This document shows, piece after piece, positions 23,081-32,636 of a stretch of DNA of 64,000 nt (positions are counted from its first letter, which is position 1; each line of letters opens with the position of its first letter). Origin of the DNA: Hymenobacter radiodurans (GTDB lineage Bacteria; Bacteroidota; Bacteroidia; Cytophagales; Hymenobacteraceae); contig NZ_CP037922.1 in NCBI RefSeq assembly GCF_004355185.1, positions 2,108,001-2,172,000 of the forward strand, written 5' to 3'. Under the pieces are notes generated by a model that worked only from the letters and a program-made list of their open reading frames with translations, had not been told where the DNA came from and made no database searches. A program made the position numbers and the translations under genes.

Positions 23081-25095
23081 TACTGCATTTCCCAAGCCGT
23101 CCGATACGCGCCAATGCTTTCCACATAATCCAGAAAGTCCCGGTAGAACGGGTGGCGGCCCAACGTACTGGAGTCGCCGACGATGAGGAGCTTGCGGCGC
23201 GCGCGGGTCATGCCGACGTTCATGCGGCGGATATCGGAGAGAAAGCCAATGTCGCCGGCCGAGTTGGAGCGCGTCATCGATACGCAGATAATATCGCGCT
23301 CCTGACCTTGGAAAGCATCCACAGTGCCCACGGTGAGCAGGCGGTGAGTAGTCATTTCGGCTAGCTCCGGCGTTTCCTCTACTTTGTCCTTCAGGTAGTT
23401 GATCTGAGAGCGGTAGGGGGCAATGACGCCCACTGTTAGCAAGTCTTCCAGATGATCTTCGGGCACGTAGGCGGCCAGTAGCTCGGTGAGGCGACGCAGG
23501 AGCAGGTCGGCCTCTTCGGGGTTGGCCACGGAGCGGCTTTCGGCGATGCCCATTTCCTGAAACCCAAAGCCGGCGGTATCCAGGAACTCCACGGCCAGGT
23601 CGGGGGCGAAGCGAAGGTCGTAGTCTGGTAGGTCGGCGTGGCGGACGGTGGGGTGGGCGATGAGCTTGTTGTCGTAGAACTGGGCTGAGCTGAAGGCCAT
23701 AATCTGCTCGTGCATACGGTATTGCACTTCCAGCATGCGGGCCACGTCGGGCTGGCGCTGAATGCACTTCTCGAACAGCGTTTCGCGCAGACCATCGCGG
23801 GCGGCTTGCTCACTTTTCACCGTGGGGGGCAATTGGCAATGGTCGCCGGCCAGCACCACGCGGTTGGCGCGGGTAATTGGAATCCAACAGCCGGGCTCCA
23901 AGGCTTGGGCAGCTTCGTCAATAAAGACCGTTTCGTAAGTGAGGTGACGGATGGCGCGGTTGCCAGCGCCCACCAGCGTACAAGTAATCACCTGCACTTT
24001 TTCCAGCAAATCCTCGGTGATGTATCGTTCCAGTTGATCTGACTCCTGCAACAACTGGTGAGCCTGCTCTTTTAGCATGCGGCGCTGCTCGCGCTCTTCC
24101 CAACCAAAATGACGCTTGAATTTGCCGGCCATCTCGCGGTACTGCTCGGCCGTTTGCCGCATCGATTTCAACTCCGAATAGCTCTTGTGACTCATAATCT
24201 GAGCGTCGAGCGTGTGCTCCAGCAGTAAGTCGGACACGCGCGAGGGGTTGCCCATACGAATGACGTTCACGCCGCGCTCAGCCAGCTTTTCGGTGAGCAA
24301 ATCCACGGCCGTATTGGAAGGTGCGCACACCAGCACCCGCCGCTCGCGCCGGATGGTTTCGATGATGGCCTGCACCAGCGTAGTGGTTTTGCCCGTGCCG
24401 GGAGGACCATGAATAATGGCCACATCCTGTGCCGCCAGCACGTGGCGCACGGCGGCCAGCTGCGATTCGTTCAACGGACTTGGGTAGTACAAATTAGCCT
24501 CTGCATCAGGCTTGAAGCGCGCCAATTTGCCCCCCAGCAGCACGTCGCGCAGCTCCGCCAGGCGGTTTTCGTAGGCGCCCATGACTTTGCCCAAGGCGTA
24601 GTCCATTTCGCGGTAGCTGACCTCGTCGAAGGTCAGATCCACGCCCAGCTTGCCTTCATCGACCCAGTCGGGGAGGTCTTCCTTATTAGTAGCGAGCAGG
24701 ATTTTGTTGCGGCGCACGGCCGTAATCACGCCGTTGAGCGTGGGCCGGTCGGAGCCGGCGCGGTTGGGAATATTGCCAAAAAGAGCGGCATTGCGACCCA
24801 CTTGAAATAAGTGCAGACTGTTCTGGCTGGCCGGGCGCTCTAGTTCGAGCACCAGCTTGCCGCCAAAGCCAATTTCTTCCTTGGTAATCTTAACCGGATA
24901 CCAGGTGAGGCCACGGTGTTGGCGCTCAGCAATGGTGGTTTTGGCACTCTTGATTTTGAATTGCTCCAGGTCTTCCTGCTGCTCCAGCTTCAGCAGGGCC
25001 TGCACCTTACGCAGCTCTTTTTCCAGCGCGTAAGGGTCGGTGAGGATATGTTGTTCAGACAAAGGAATCGGGATTGGATAGATCGTTGGTAACAA
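23080..25095 (-). CDS. UPF1/SMUBP2-like superfamily 1 helicase
   Basis: 671 residues. An N-terminal OB-like region (about 60-150) precedes a Walker A motif GPPGTGKTT at about residues 230-237, CAPSNTAVDLL (motif Ia), FIDEAAQALEP (Walker B), LAGDHCQLPPTV (motif III), QYRMHEQIMAF (motif IV), GTVDAFQGQERDIICVSMTRSN (motif V) and NVGMTRARRKL (motif VI). This is the AAA_11/AAA_12 DNA2-NAM7 (IGHMBP2) group of 5'-3' RNA/DNA helicases; the exact role in bacteria is unclear. A start at the TTG for LSEQHIL (residue 12) is also possible. Convergent with the propeller lipoprotein gene, separated by the repeat element. Confidence 0.88.
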   Translation of the reverse strand: MLPTIYPIPIPLSEQHILTDPYALEKELRKVQALLKLEQQEDLEQFKIKSAKTTIAERQHRGLTWYPVKITKEEIGFGGKLVLELERPASQNSLHLFQVGRNAALFGNIPNRAGSDRPTLNGVITAVRRNKILLATNKEDLPDWVDEGKLGVDLTFDEVSYREMDYALGKVMGAYENRLAELRDVLLGGKLARFKPDAEANLYYPSPLNESQLAAVRHVLAAQDVAIIHGPPGTGKTTTLVQAIIETIRRERRVLVCAPSNTAVDLLTEKLAERGVNVIRMGNPSRVSDLLLEHTLDAQIMSHKSYSELKSMRQTAEQYREMAGKFKRHFGWEEREQRRMLKEQAHQLLQESDQLERYITEDLLEKVQVITCTLVGAGNRAIRHLTYETVFIDEAAQALEPGCWIPITRANRVVLAGDHCQLPPTVKSEQAARDGLRETLFEKCIQRQPDVARMLEVQYRMHEQIMAFSSAQFYDNKLIAHPTVRHADLPDYDLRFAPDLAVEFLDTAGFGFQEMGIAESRSVANPEEADLLLRRLTELLAAYVPEDHLEDLLTVGVIAPYRSQINYLKDKVEETPELAEMTTHRLLTVGTVDAFQGQERDIICVSMTRSNSAGDIGFLSDIRRMNVGMTRARRKLLIVGDSSTLGRHPFYRDFLDYVESIGAYRTAWEMQ

Positions 25096-25154
25096 CGAAA
25101 ACGGAGAAATGGTGGCCGAATGCTGGGAAGAAGATTGATGAGATATACTATTTA

Positions 25155-25601
25155 TCAGTCCAACTTTCTAAAAGGTGAGCCTTTCATTAGCTCATCCTTC
25201 ACAGTTGGCTTGATATCGTCAGGTATTTGCTGCCAGATATGATCTGGAATACCAAACTGCTCCTTGCTGCTAACCTGCTGATCTTCTTGCCATGTCGTTA
25301 AATCGTCCCAGTAAACTAGAAAAAAATCGCCTGCTAGAATAAACTCCATCCAACCATCAGCTACGATATTATCATTTGCATCATATACGGCAATACCTGA
25401 GTAATTTTCGAGACTTCCGTCTAAAAAGTCTGCATCGTGCCCTTCTATACAGCTATCTGACCAATCAAATTTTAATCCTGGTTTATCAACTCCATAATGC
25501 TTTAGATCATTTATAAGATGCTCTTCAACAAGTTTTCGCAAATGAGGTCCCATTGGGGTTGAGTGGCCTAAATTGTCATAATTAGAATCGGCTTTTTTCA
25601 T
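25155..25601 (-). CDS. Hypothetical AT-rich protein
   Basis: A 148-residue soluble acidic protein I do not recognise. It has HLRKLVEEHLINDLKHYG near the start, a GIAVYDANDNIVADGWMEFIL stretch that looks like two beta strands, FFLVYWDDLTTW, and IPDHIWQQIPDDIKPTVKDEL at the end. No signal peptide or membrane segment. The gene and its surrounding DNA (about 25140-25720) are AT-rich compared with the neighbours, suggesting it was acquired. The outline resembles some immunity-type proteins of polymorphic toxin systems, but I have no specific evidence and no toxin gene is near. Confidence 0.6.
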   Translation of the reverse strand: MKKADSNYDNLGHSTPMGPHLRKLVEEHLINDLKHYGVDKPGLKFDWSDSCIEGHDADFLDGSLENYSGIAVYDANDNIVADGWMEFILAGDFFLVYWDDLTTWQEDQQVSSKEQFGIPDHIWQQIPDDIKPTVKDELMKGSPFRKLD

Positions 25602-25722
25602 TGTCTCCTCCGTTTCGAGAAATATCTAATTGCTTAGAATTAAATTCTATTTGAGCAGTTTTATTTTTGTCAGAACGTTGAACTGAGTTTGTTGAAGCAT
25701 AACAATGAAATAAGAATCCTAA

Positions 25723-28132
25723 TCACTCTGCAACTACCGCTACTTCCGCAACTGGCAAACTATCTGCGCTAGCGCGCAACGTGATCTTTCCCATCTGCTC
25801 ACTCGATTTAACAATAACCAGAGCCCGCCCTTGCCAAGCGTTGCGCTGGGGGCGCTGGTAGCTCTCGGTGCTGCGTGGGTTGGCGTTCCCGACTCCGACA
25901 ATAGTGCCAGGGCCAATCAATTCAAACTTCAAGGCATTTTCGACCTTCGGGTTGCGTACCCCTTTGCTGTCGACAAGCTCTACGGTGATGTAGCTAAGGT
26001 CCTGGCCGTTGGCCTTAATCGTTTGGCGGTCGGGGGTGAGGGAAATCCGAACAGGTTTGTCAGCCGATTTTAGCGTGGCAGTGCTGACCTCTTTGTTGCT
26101 GGTACGGCCAATGGCTTTTAGCTCGCCGGGCTGATACGGCACGCTCCAGGTGGCCATAAACTTGGTGGCGCGGGTGGTGGGTTTTACGCCGAGGCTCTTG
26201 CCATTGAGGAACAGCTCGACCTCCTCGCAGGATGAATACACTTCCACAGTCAGGGGCTTATTTTCCTGGCCCGGCCAGGTCCAATCGGCCACCACGTCGT
26301 GCCATTCCCATTTGCTCCACTCTTCTTTTTGGTTCGGATTTAAGGGGAAAGAAGGCGTGGGGGCTTTACGAAGAGCGACACCTGGTTTTCTTTCCACAGT
26401 GCTTCGCGGTAATACGACTGCGGGCGCTTCCAGCCGCAAATGTCGATATCGCCGCAGAAGGCCAGGTTCCAGGGGTAAAATTGCTGGTATTGCCAATAGC
26501 CCAGCCAGCCGATGCTAGCCTCGCCAATGTAGTCCACGGCGGTCCAGACGAAGTCGCCTACCACATACGGGTGGTCTAGCACGCCCATCCAACTCCCGAA
26601 AGCTTCCAGCGGATACGACTCGGCGCCGTACATAATGCGTTTGGGCAGGCGGGCGTGGTCCTTCGCGTAGATATCAGCCTGGTGATGATCGCCGCCGGCC
26701 GCGTAGTTATAGCCCGCCACATCGAGCACGGCAAAGTAGGGGTCTTTGTCGGGACCGAGGCCGTTGACGGCGGCGGTGATAGCTCGCGTCGAATCCAATG
26801 TGCGAATGTAATCGGCCAGCTGGCGGGCAGTTTTTACGCCCTCTGGCGTGCCGCGCTCCGGTATCTCATTGCCAAGACTCCACAGAATGATAGACGGGTG
26901 GTTGCGGTCGCGCTGTACCATGCTGGCCACGTCCTGTTGCCACCATTTATCAAAGTACAGATGGTAATCGTGAGGATTTTTGCCATGGCGCCACATATCA
27001 AATGCCTCGTCGATGACGAGCATCCCGAGCCGGTCGCAGGCAGCAAGCAGGGTGGGTGAAGGTGGATTGTGGGAGCAGCGAATGGCATTGTAGCCGCTGG
27101 CTTTCAATAGCTCAATTTTGCGCTCCTCGGCCCGGTCGTAGGCGCGGGTGCCCAGCGGACCGTTGTCGTGGTGAATACAGCCACCTTTCAGCTTTACGGT
27201 TTGGCCATTCAGGCGAAAGCCATGTTGCGCATCAAACGAGATGGAGCGAATTCCGAACGGCGTTTCTACCTGGTCGAGCAACTGCTGACCTTGGTAAACT
27301 TCCGTGAAGGCGGTATACAGGGCGGGCTTCTCCACCGACCACCGCTCCGGCGACTTTACGACCAGGGTCTGCACGAGCGTAGCCGAGGCACCGGCAGCCA
27401 CCGTTTGCTTCGATTCGGTGCGGGCTACCTCGCGTCCCTGGGGGTTGCGCAGGTAGGTAACGAGCCTTATTTGGGCCGACTGACTGCTCTCATTGGCTAC
27501 TTTGGTCTGCGCTTTTACCTGGGCTTCCGTCGGGGTTATTTTCGGGGTAGTGAAAAAAGCCCCCAGGGCTCCACGTGCACGGGGTGTAGCACCGTAAGCC
27601 AGACGTGCCTGTAAATGCCAGAGCCGGAGTACCAGCGGCTGTTCTCGCCCTCGTTTCTGACCTGTACGGCCACCACATTATCGGTCCCGAATTGTACCTT
27701 ATCGGTGATGTCATACCAAAAGCTGGTGTAGCCGTAGGGGTGCGCGCCCAGTAGTTTGCCATTCAGCCACACCTGGGAGTTCATGTACACGCCATCAAAC
27801 TGGAGCTGAATGCGTTGCCCTTTCTGAGCAGCAGGCAGCACAAAGGTTTTGCGATACCAGCCGGTGCCACCAGTCGTAAAACCACCATTGGCCTGACTGA
27901 TGGCGTCCGGGTTGAAGGGCGAGGCAGTGCCGGGCATATCTTCGATGCTCCAGTCGTGGGGCAGGTCGAGGGGGCGCCACTGCTTATCGTCGAAGGTGGG
28001 CTTCTCGGCTCCTTGCGCGCCGCCGCGGTGAAATCGCCAGCCAGCATCAAACAGAGTGGTTTTGGCAGGGCGGGGTTGGGCGTGCAACGTCATAGCAAGC
28101 AGCAGCGAGAGCAAAGTCAGGGGTAACTTCAT
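25723..28132 (-). CDS. Glycoside hydrolase family 2 beta-galactosidase-like (two frameshifts)
   Basis: Three overlapping frames form one secreted GH2 enzyme of about 803 residues. Start at 28132 (MKLPLTLLSLLLAMTLHAQ, signal peptide). Order: sugar-binding jelly roll (DLPHDWSIED, GGTGWYRKTF, VWLNGKLLGAHPYGYTSF), Ig-like domain, TIM barrel with RSISFDAQHGFRLNG, GCIHHDNGPLG, IRCSHNPPSP, IILWSLGNEIPERG (acid/base Glu) and MYGAESYP (nucleophile Glu), then Ig-like C-terminal domains (VEVYSSCEEVELFLNGKSLG; LTPDRQTIKANGQDLSYITVE). Frames break at the C5 run 27560-27564 and the G5 run 26359-26363; both become GC6-plus-A/T motif copies if one base is added (WGAFFTTPKIT; FVKPPTPSFPLNPNQ). Substrate is probably a beta-galactoside or beta-glucuronide-like glycan. 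Confidence 0.88.
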
Positions 28133-28200
28133 AAAGCAGGCAAAATGGATTGGCCTTCCGACAATACTCGGGTATTTTTCGGAGCCCTCCAGCATTTATC

Positions 28201-28551
28201 TTATCCCGCAAACTCCTTTCCGCACTGCTGGCACGAGTAGAGGGTTGTGCCCGCATAATACAGCCGTTTCCACCACGCCAGTTGGTGCACCAGCGTAGTA
28301 TGGAGGGAGCCGCAGCGCGAACACCGATGCAGTGCCGGTGCCGCGCGCCGCAACTCGAAGGCAGCCACAATCTGGTGGGCGTCGGGGGCATCCTCCTCCT
28401 CCATCAGAAGTTGATAATACAATCCTTCCCCAAAAGGCAAAGAAGGCGGCCCGCAGGTTTTGACGAGCGCCGCTATTTCAGCTTCCCGGAGCTGATTATA
28501 GAGGTCCACGGCTTCGGCGTACGTCAGGTATTGCGCGGCCAGAACTAACAT
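28201..28551 (-). CDS. Small protein with DUF2007-like N-terminus and zinc ribbon
   Basis: About 116 residues. The first half (LAAQYLTYAEAVDLYNQLREAEIAAL) resembles the DUF2007 signal-transducing domain, in which a short strand and helix alternate with a turn. The C-terminus has two CxxC pairs (CSRCGS and CSQQCGKEF-like, near residues 85 and 110), which would bind zinc. The start may be 28551 or 28569. Downstream by 68 bases lies the GH2 gene on the same strand, and upstream the coiled-coil pair; they may share a transcript. Function unknown. Confidence 0.55.
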   Translation of the reverse strand: MLVLAAQYLTYAEAVDLYNQLREAEIAALVKTCGPPSLPFGEGLYYQLLMEEEDAPDAHQIVAAFELRRAAPALHRCSRCGSLHTTLVHQLAWWKRLYYAGTTLYSCQQCGKEFAG

Positions 28552-28571
28552 ATGGGCTTCTGGGGGCAAAT

Positions 28572-29156
28572 CTAGCGGCGGGCGCGGCGGGCGGGAATGC
28601 GTTGCCGCAGGCGAAAAATGTAGAAGAGGAGGCCGGCACTCAGTAGCGCTAGCGCCACGGCCAGCATCTCGCGACTGGTGCGGTCCTGCTCGGCTTCTTT
28701 GGCGGCGGCTTGCGCATCAAGGAGCTTTTTCTCGCGCTGCTTGTCGCGCATCTCCAGATTTTGGATCTGGTTTTCCAGGTCGTAGAAGCGCTGCTGGGTG
28801 CTCGACTGATCGGTCTTGGCAACGGTGATTTGCTGCTGAGCCTGCTGTTTTTCGGCCACGATATTGGCGGTGCGGCGCAGGGCATCATTTTTCACGGCCT
28901 GCACAATTTCCGTGTCCTTGCGGATGATGCCTTTGAGTGCCTCTACTACTTCTTGCAGGTCTTTTTTAGAGGGCTGATTCCCGAAAAGACTGTTGCGGCG
29001 CGAATTGGCTTCTTCGTATTGCCGCACCAGCAGCTCCCGCTCCTGAATCAGGCGGGTAACGGGGCTGGGCTCCGCAACCGTAACGGATTCAGGGGTTTGA
29101 GCGGCGGCAAAGAAAGGTGTCAGCAGGAAAAGTGCGGGAAGCAAGCGTTGTTTCAT
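28572..29156 (-). CDS. Exported coiled-coil protein with C-terminal membrane anchor, paralogue B
   Basis: 194 residues from 29156 (MKQRLLPALFLLTPFFAAAQ, signal peptide). Then VTRLIQERELLVRQYEEANSRRNSLFG, SKKDLQEVVEALKGIIRKD, a long charged, Gln-rich coiled coil (about 90-165), and one membrane helix (MLAVALALLSAGLLFYIF) followed by a basic tail. It is plainly a paralogue of the gene ending at 29182, sharing RN(S/G)LFG, SKKDL, IIRKDTEI.QAV, the coiled coil and the anchor. The protein would lie mostly in the periplasm, held to the inner membrane. No known family comes to mind. It follows its paralogue by 25 bases. Confidence 0.7.
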   Translation of the reverse strand: MKQRLLPALFLLTPFFAAAQTPESVTVAEPSPVTRLIQERELLVRQYEEANSRRNSLFGNQPSKKDLQEVVEALKGIIRKDTEIVQAVKNDALRRTANIVAEKQQAQQQITVAKTDQSSTQQRFYDLENQIQNLEMRDKQREKKLLDAQAAAKEAEQDRTSREMLAVALALLSAGLLFYIFRLRQRIPARRARR

Positions 29157-29181
29157 ACAGCAAATTAACAACAGCTTCTTG

Positions 29182-29799
29182 TTACTCAACCAGCGGTCGG
29201 CTGCGGTGCTGCATAGGAACGGGCCGGCGATAGTCTTTGCTCTTGCTTCGCCGTTGCCACAGAATATAGCCAAGTAGGCCGGCACTCAGCAGCGCTAAGC
29301 CTATGGCTATCATTTCGTGCCGGGTGCGCACCTGCTCGGCTTCGGCGGCCGCGGCCTGGGCTATCAGCAAGCGGGTTTCGCGCTCTACTTCCAGCTTTTC
29401 GCGCTCCATCTCCCTGATCTGCATTTCCTCAATCTGGTTTTCCAGGGCTGCATATTTGTCATTCGTGGCCTCGTCCGCTTTTGTTTCTGCCTTCACGCGG
29501 GCGGCTTCTACCTGCGCTAAGTTGGGCAGCGTGCGCTGCCGCACGGCCTGCAGAATTTCGGTGTCTTTACGAATGATGCGCCGCAGGGCGGCATTCACTT
29601 GGTTGAGGTCTTTTTTGGAAGCCTTTTTCCCAAATAGCCCGTTGCGCTGGGCGCTGGTTTGCTCGTAAGCCCGCATCAACTGCTCCCGCTCCCGAATCTC
29701 GCGCAGCAACGGGTCATTTGCTGCTGCCTGGGCCAGCACGCCTTCGACGCCGACGACCAGCAACATGATTAATAAAAATACATACCTCTTACACCTCAT
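29182..29799 (-). CDS. Exported coiled-coil protein with C-terminal membrane anchor, paralogue A
   Basis: 205 residues. Signal peptide (FLLIMLLVVGVEGVLAQ), LLREIREREQLMRAYEQTSAQRN, GLFGKKASKKDLNQVNAALRR, IIRKDTEILQAV, a Glu/Arg/Ala-rich coiled coil (about 110-165), an anchor helix (MIAIGLALLSAGLLGYILW) and a basic tail. Its tandem paralogue is directly downstream. The pair follows an RND-type exporter gene by 68 bases on the same strand, so the four genes from 32168 to 28201 could be an operon. A membrane-anchored coiled coil beside an RND transporter recalls adaptor or scaffold subunits, but this is inference. Confidence 0.7.
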   Translation of the reverse strand: MRCKRYVFLLIMLLVVGVEGVLAQAAANDPLLREIREREQLMRAYEQTSAQRNGLFGKKASKKDLNQVNAALRRIIRKDTEILQAVRQRTLPNLAQVEAARVKAETKADEATNDKYAALENQIEEMQIREMEREKLEVERETRLLIAQAAAAEAEQVRTRHEMIAIGLALLSAGLLGYILWQRRSKSKDYRRPVPMQHRSRPLVE

Positions 29800-29867
29800 A
29801 CGGCACTTTAACGGCGAATTGCGCTGTGTAGTTTGTAAGGCTCGGGGCTTCGGGTAAAATGCTCAAA

Positions 29868-32168
29868 TTAGCCCCCCAGCACCGGCACTGGCTGGCGGAT
29901 CTCCTTGGGCCGATGCTTATAGAAATACAGAATCAGCAGGGGCAGCAGCGTCAGCTCGGCTACTACGCCGAACAGCAGCGTCAGGCCGATGAGCAGACCC
30001 ACGTAAAACGTGCCATCGAAGGAGGAGAAAATTAGGGTAGAAAAGCCCCCCACCAGGATGGTAGATGTAACAATTACTGCTTTACCGGCCATCAGATAGG
30101 TGCGGCGCACGGCCCGAAATAAGTTGGGCTCCTTCAGTAACGTTAGCTTTAACTTGCTGATAAAGTGAATAGTATCGTCGACGGCAATGCCGAAGGCGAT
30201 GGTGAAAATGATGCTGGTACTCACCTTCATATTCACCCCAGCTAGGCCCATTACGCCGGCCACTACGATGATGGGCACGAGATTGGGCACCAGCACCACG
30301 GCCGTCATGCGCAGGCTGCGAAACAGCGCCAGCACAATCAGCGTGACCATGACGATATCGATGCTCATGCCCACAATCATGTCGCGGGTGAGGTTTTCGT
30401 TGTTTTTATCAATGAGGTTGGCCGAGCCGGTGAGGCGGGTTTGGAGAATGCCGGCGTCGATATTCTGGGCCAGAAAAGTGCGCAGCTTGGCGTTGGCGGC
30501 GTCGGCGCGAATACTGCCGATGTCCGACATGCGGCCCGTGAGGCGGCCTTCGCTGGCATCGGGTTGCACCAGGGAACGAAACTCCGGTTTCTTCCGAAAT
30601 AGCTTCACCTTAGCCACAATGCGGCGCAGCTCCGCTTCTGATTCGGGCAAACGGTACTCTGCTACATCGCCGCCATTGAGCGCCTTGCGCACCGATTTAA
30701 TTATGGTAACTGGCGAGGCTACGAAGTTCAGGCCATAGTCTTTGCGTAGATAGGTTTCGACGCGTTCAATCTGGCGCAGCACGGCCAGATCGTAAATAGT
30801 GCCGCCATTTGCTGGTTTCAAATCCAGCTCAAAAGGTCGCACGCCGGCAAAATTCTGCTCGAAGAAGCCAAAGTCCTGACGCACAGGGTCGCCTTCCGAC
30901 AAATCATCCAGCAATGCCGAATTGATGCGCACCTGCATGGCTGAGGCGATGGAGCCGGCAATAATTAGCCCCCCAAGCGACAACACCAGCCGCCGCCGCA
31001 CCAGCACCCACCGAAACAGGCGGCCCAGCACACCATCCCAATCGTGGCCGTGCTCGCGAGGTACGCGCAGCTGCGGCTTGCGCAGGAGCAGCAGTAGGGC
31101 CGGCAACAGCGTGAACGTCAATACAAAAGCCAGCAACACTGAAATGCCCGTGAACAGCCCGAAGTTGTGAATGGGCCGAATGGAGCTGGTCATCAGCGTA
31201 AAAAAGCCGATGCTGGTCGTCAGTGCCGACAGGCCCGAGCCAAAGCCTGACTCGCGGATGGTGGTGCGCAGGGCGTTGTTTTTGGTGGCCCCGTAACCCA
31301 ACTCCGTCACGTAGCGCGTGATGAAGTGAATAGTATCGGACATGCCCACCGTGAACATGATAACCGGCAGCAGCGCCGTCATTAAATCGATGCTTACCCC
31401 GCAGGCCGACATCAGCCCTAATCCCCATAAAATGGCCCCCAGCACCACCACCAGCGGCAGCACCACGCCCCACCACGTCCGAAACGTAAACCACAGCAGC
31501 CCCGTAACCAGCAGCACCGACAGGCTCATAAACAGAATCATTTCCCGCTGCAACCGGTCTACAAAAACCGACTGCGCCACCAGCTTGCCCGCTAGGTGGT
31601 AGTCGGCTTCTGCAAAGCCCAGTTGAGCAAGCCTTGTCGTCAGGCTGGTCATCAGGGAGTCACCGGGGGGCTTTTTTAGGTCGGGCGCGGTATGGAGCAT
31701 CACCGTGACGGCCTTGCCATTGGTAGCAAACAGGTTGCCTACCAGGCCCGGTGTCTTATAAATAGTGGCCGAGTCGGCGGGCAGGCGCGCGGGCTCATCA
31801 AGGTGTAGATACGGGATGTTGAACACGCCCAACCCTTCCACCACGGGATTGGTAAGGGTAGTGGGAGAGGTGACCTGCTCCACGTAGCGCTGGCGCTGGG
31901 CAAAGCGCGTAAACGAATCGACGCGGGCCAGGAACGGCGCATTGAACACGGACCCGTTGGCCGGTGCTTCCAGCCCGATAAGCACGTAGTCGTTGTCGTT
32001 GCCGAAGCGCTTGGAATACTGCTCGTAGTAATCCAGGTCGGGGTCGCCGGCGGGGTAGAAGTCGTTGAAATTGTAATTGAAGCGCAGCTGAGCCACGTAA
32101 TACACCCCCAGGGCCGATAGGAGGGCCAGCACCAGCAGCGTGAGGTAACTTAATTTGCGAAGGGGCAT
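29868..32168 (-). CDS. RND-superfamily exporter (MMPL/SSD type)
   Basis: 766 residues with the duplicated RND architecture: TM1 (SYLTLLVLALLSALGVYYV), a large periplasmic loop (about 30-215), five helices in the SSD-like block with VIMFTVGMSDTIHFITRYV, a second TM1 and loop, then the second block with FGIAVDDTIHFISKL. The paired GxxxDDTIHF signatures carry the Asp residues of the proton path. This MMPL-like single-gene type is found in lipid, hopanoid or siderophore export; the cargo here is unknown. It heads a likely operon with the two coiled-coil paralogues. Its stop codon lies inside a GC6 motif copy (29872-29877), and it holds three others (30046, 30969, 31665). Confidence 0.85.
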   Translation of the reverse strand: MPLRKLSYLTLLVLALLSALGVYYVAQLRFNYNFNDFYPAGDPDLDYYEQYSKRFGNDNDYVLIGLEAPANGSVFNAPFLARVDSFTRFAQRQRYVEQVTSPTTLTNPVVEGLGVFNIPYLHLDEPARLPADSATIYKTPGLVGNLFATNGKAVTVMLHTAPDLKKPPGDSLMTSLTTRLAQLGFAEADYHLAGKLVAQSVFVDRLQREMILFMSLSVLLVTGLLWFTFRTWWGVVLPLVVVLGAILWGLGLMSACGVSIDLMTALLPVIMFTVGMSDTIHFITRYVTELGYGATKNNALRTTIRESGFGSGLSALTTSIGFFTLMTSSIRPIHNFGLFTGISVLLAFVLTFTLLPALLLLLRKPQLRVPREHGHDWDGVLGRLFRWVLVRRRLVLSLGGLIIAGSIASAMQVRINSALLDDLSEGDPVRQDFGFFEQNFAGVRPFELDLKPANGGTIYDLAVLRQIERVETYLRKDYGLNFVASPVTIIKSVRKALNGGDVAEYRLPESEAELRRIVAKVKLFRKKPEFRSLVQPDASEGRLTGRMSDIGSIRADAANAKLRTFLAQNIDAGILQTRLTGSANLIDKNNENLTRDMIVGMSIDIVMVTLIVLALFRSLRMTAVVLVPNLVPIIVVAGVMGLAGVNMKVSTSIIFTIAFGIAVDDTIHFISKLKLTLLKEPNLFRAVRRTYLMAGKAVIVTSTILVGGFSTLIFSSFDGTFYVGLLIGLTLLFGVVAELTLLPLLILYFYKHRPKEIRQPVPVLGG

Positions 32169-32321
32169 TCGAGAGGAATAGTCTAAACGGCTCAGCTACT
32201 CGCTTGCCGCTTTCAGCCGCTGTGCGTACATTCGGAGCGGCGAGCAATGAAGTGGAAGGCGTAGCCAAGCCAACCACGCCCCGCCAGGTTTTGTTTCCTC
32301 ACTTTTGCTTCTTCCCCAATT

Positions 32322-32540
32322 ATGAAAAACGCCCTGCTGGCCCTCGCCCTGTTTGCTTTCGTTGGAACCGCCACTGCCCACGAGGGCAAGGATGAGAAGA
32401 AGTCCAAGAAAAGCGCCGCCAAAACCTGCAACATGCCCGAGAAAGGCACTGCCGCCTGCTGCATGAAGAAAAACACCAAAACCGCTGCCGTAAAAGCTGC
32501 CCCAGCTCCGGCCGCCGCGCCAGTTACGAAGTCGCTATAG
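32322..32540 (+). CDS. Small secreted Cys/Lys/Ala-rich protein
   Basis: A 72-residue protein: signal peptide (NALLALALFAFVGTATA), then HEGKDEKKSKKSAAKTCNMP, and AACCMKKNTK, and a low-complexity Ala/Pro/Lys tail. Three cysteines and two nearby methionines in CNMP and CCMKK could bind a metal such as copper, but this is a guess. I do not know a family. It is divergent from the RND exporter and closed by a clear terminator, supporting its being a real gene. Confidence 0.6.
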   Translation: MKNALLALALFAFVGTATAHEGKDEKKSKKSAAKTCNMPEKGTAACCMKKNTKTAAVKAAPAPAAAPVTKSL

Positions 32541-32554
32541 AAAGTGGATTAAAT

Positions 32555-32588
32555 CAAAAAAGCCTCGCCCACAAGCGAGGCTTTTTTG
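32555..32588. terminator. Rho-independent terminator
   Basis: AAAAAAGCCTCGC-CCACAA-GCGAGGCTTTTTT: a perfect stem with T run, directly after the small secreted protein gene. Symmetric, so able to work both ways. Confidence 0.85.
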
Positions 32589-32636
32589 TTGTTAGAGAGC
32601 TTAGCTACCTGAAACTAAAGGAGCGAAGTATTCTAC

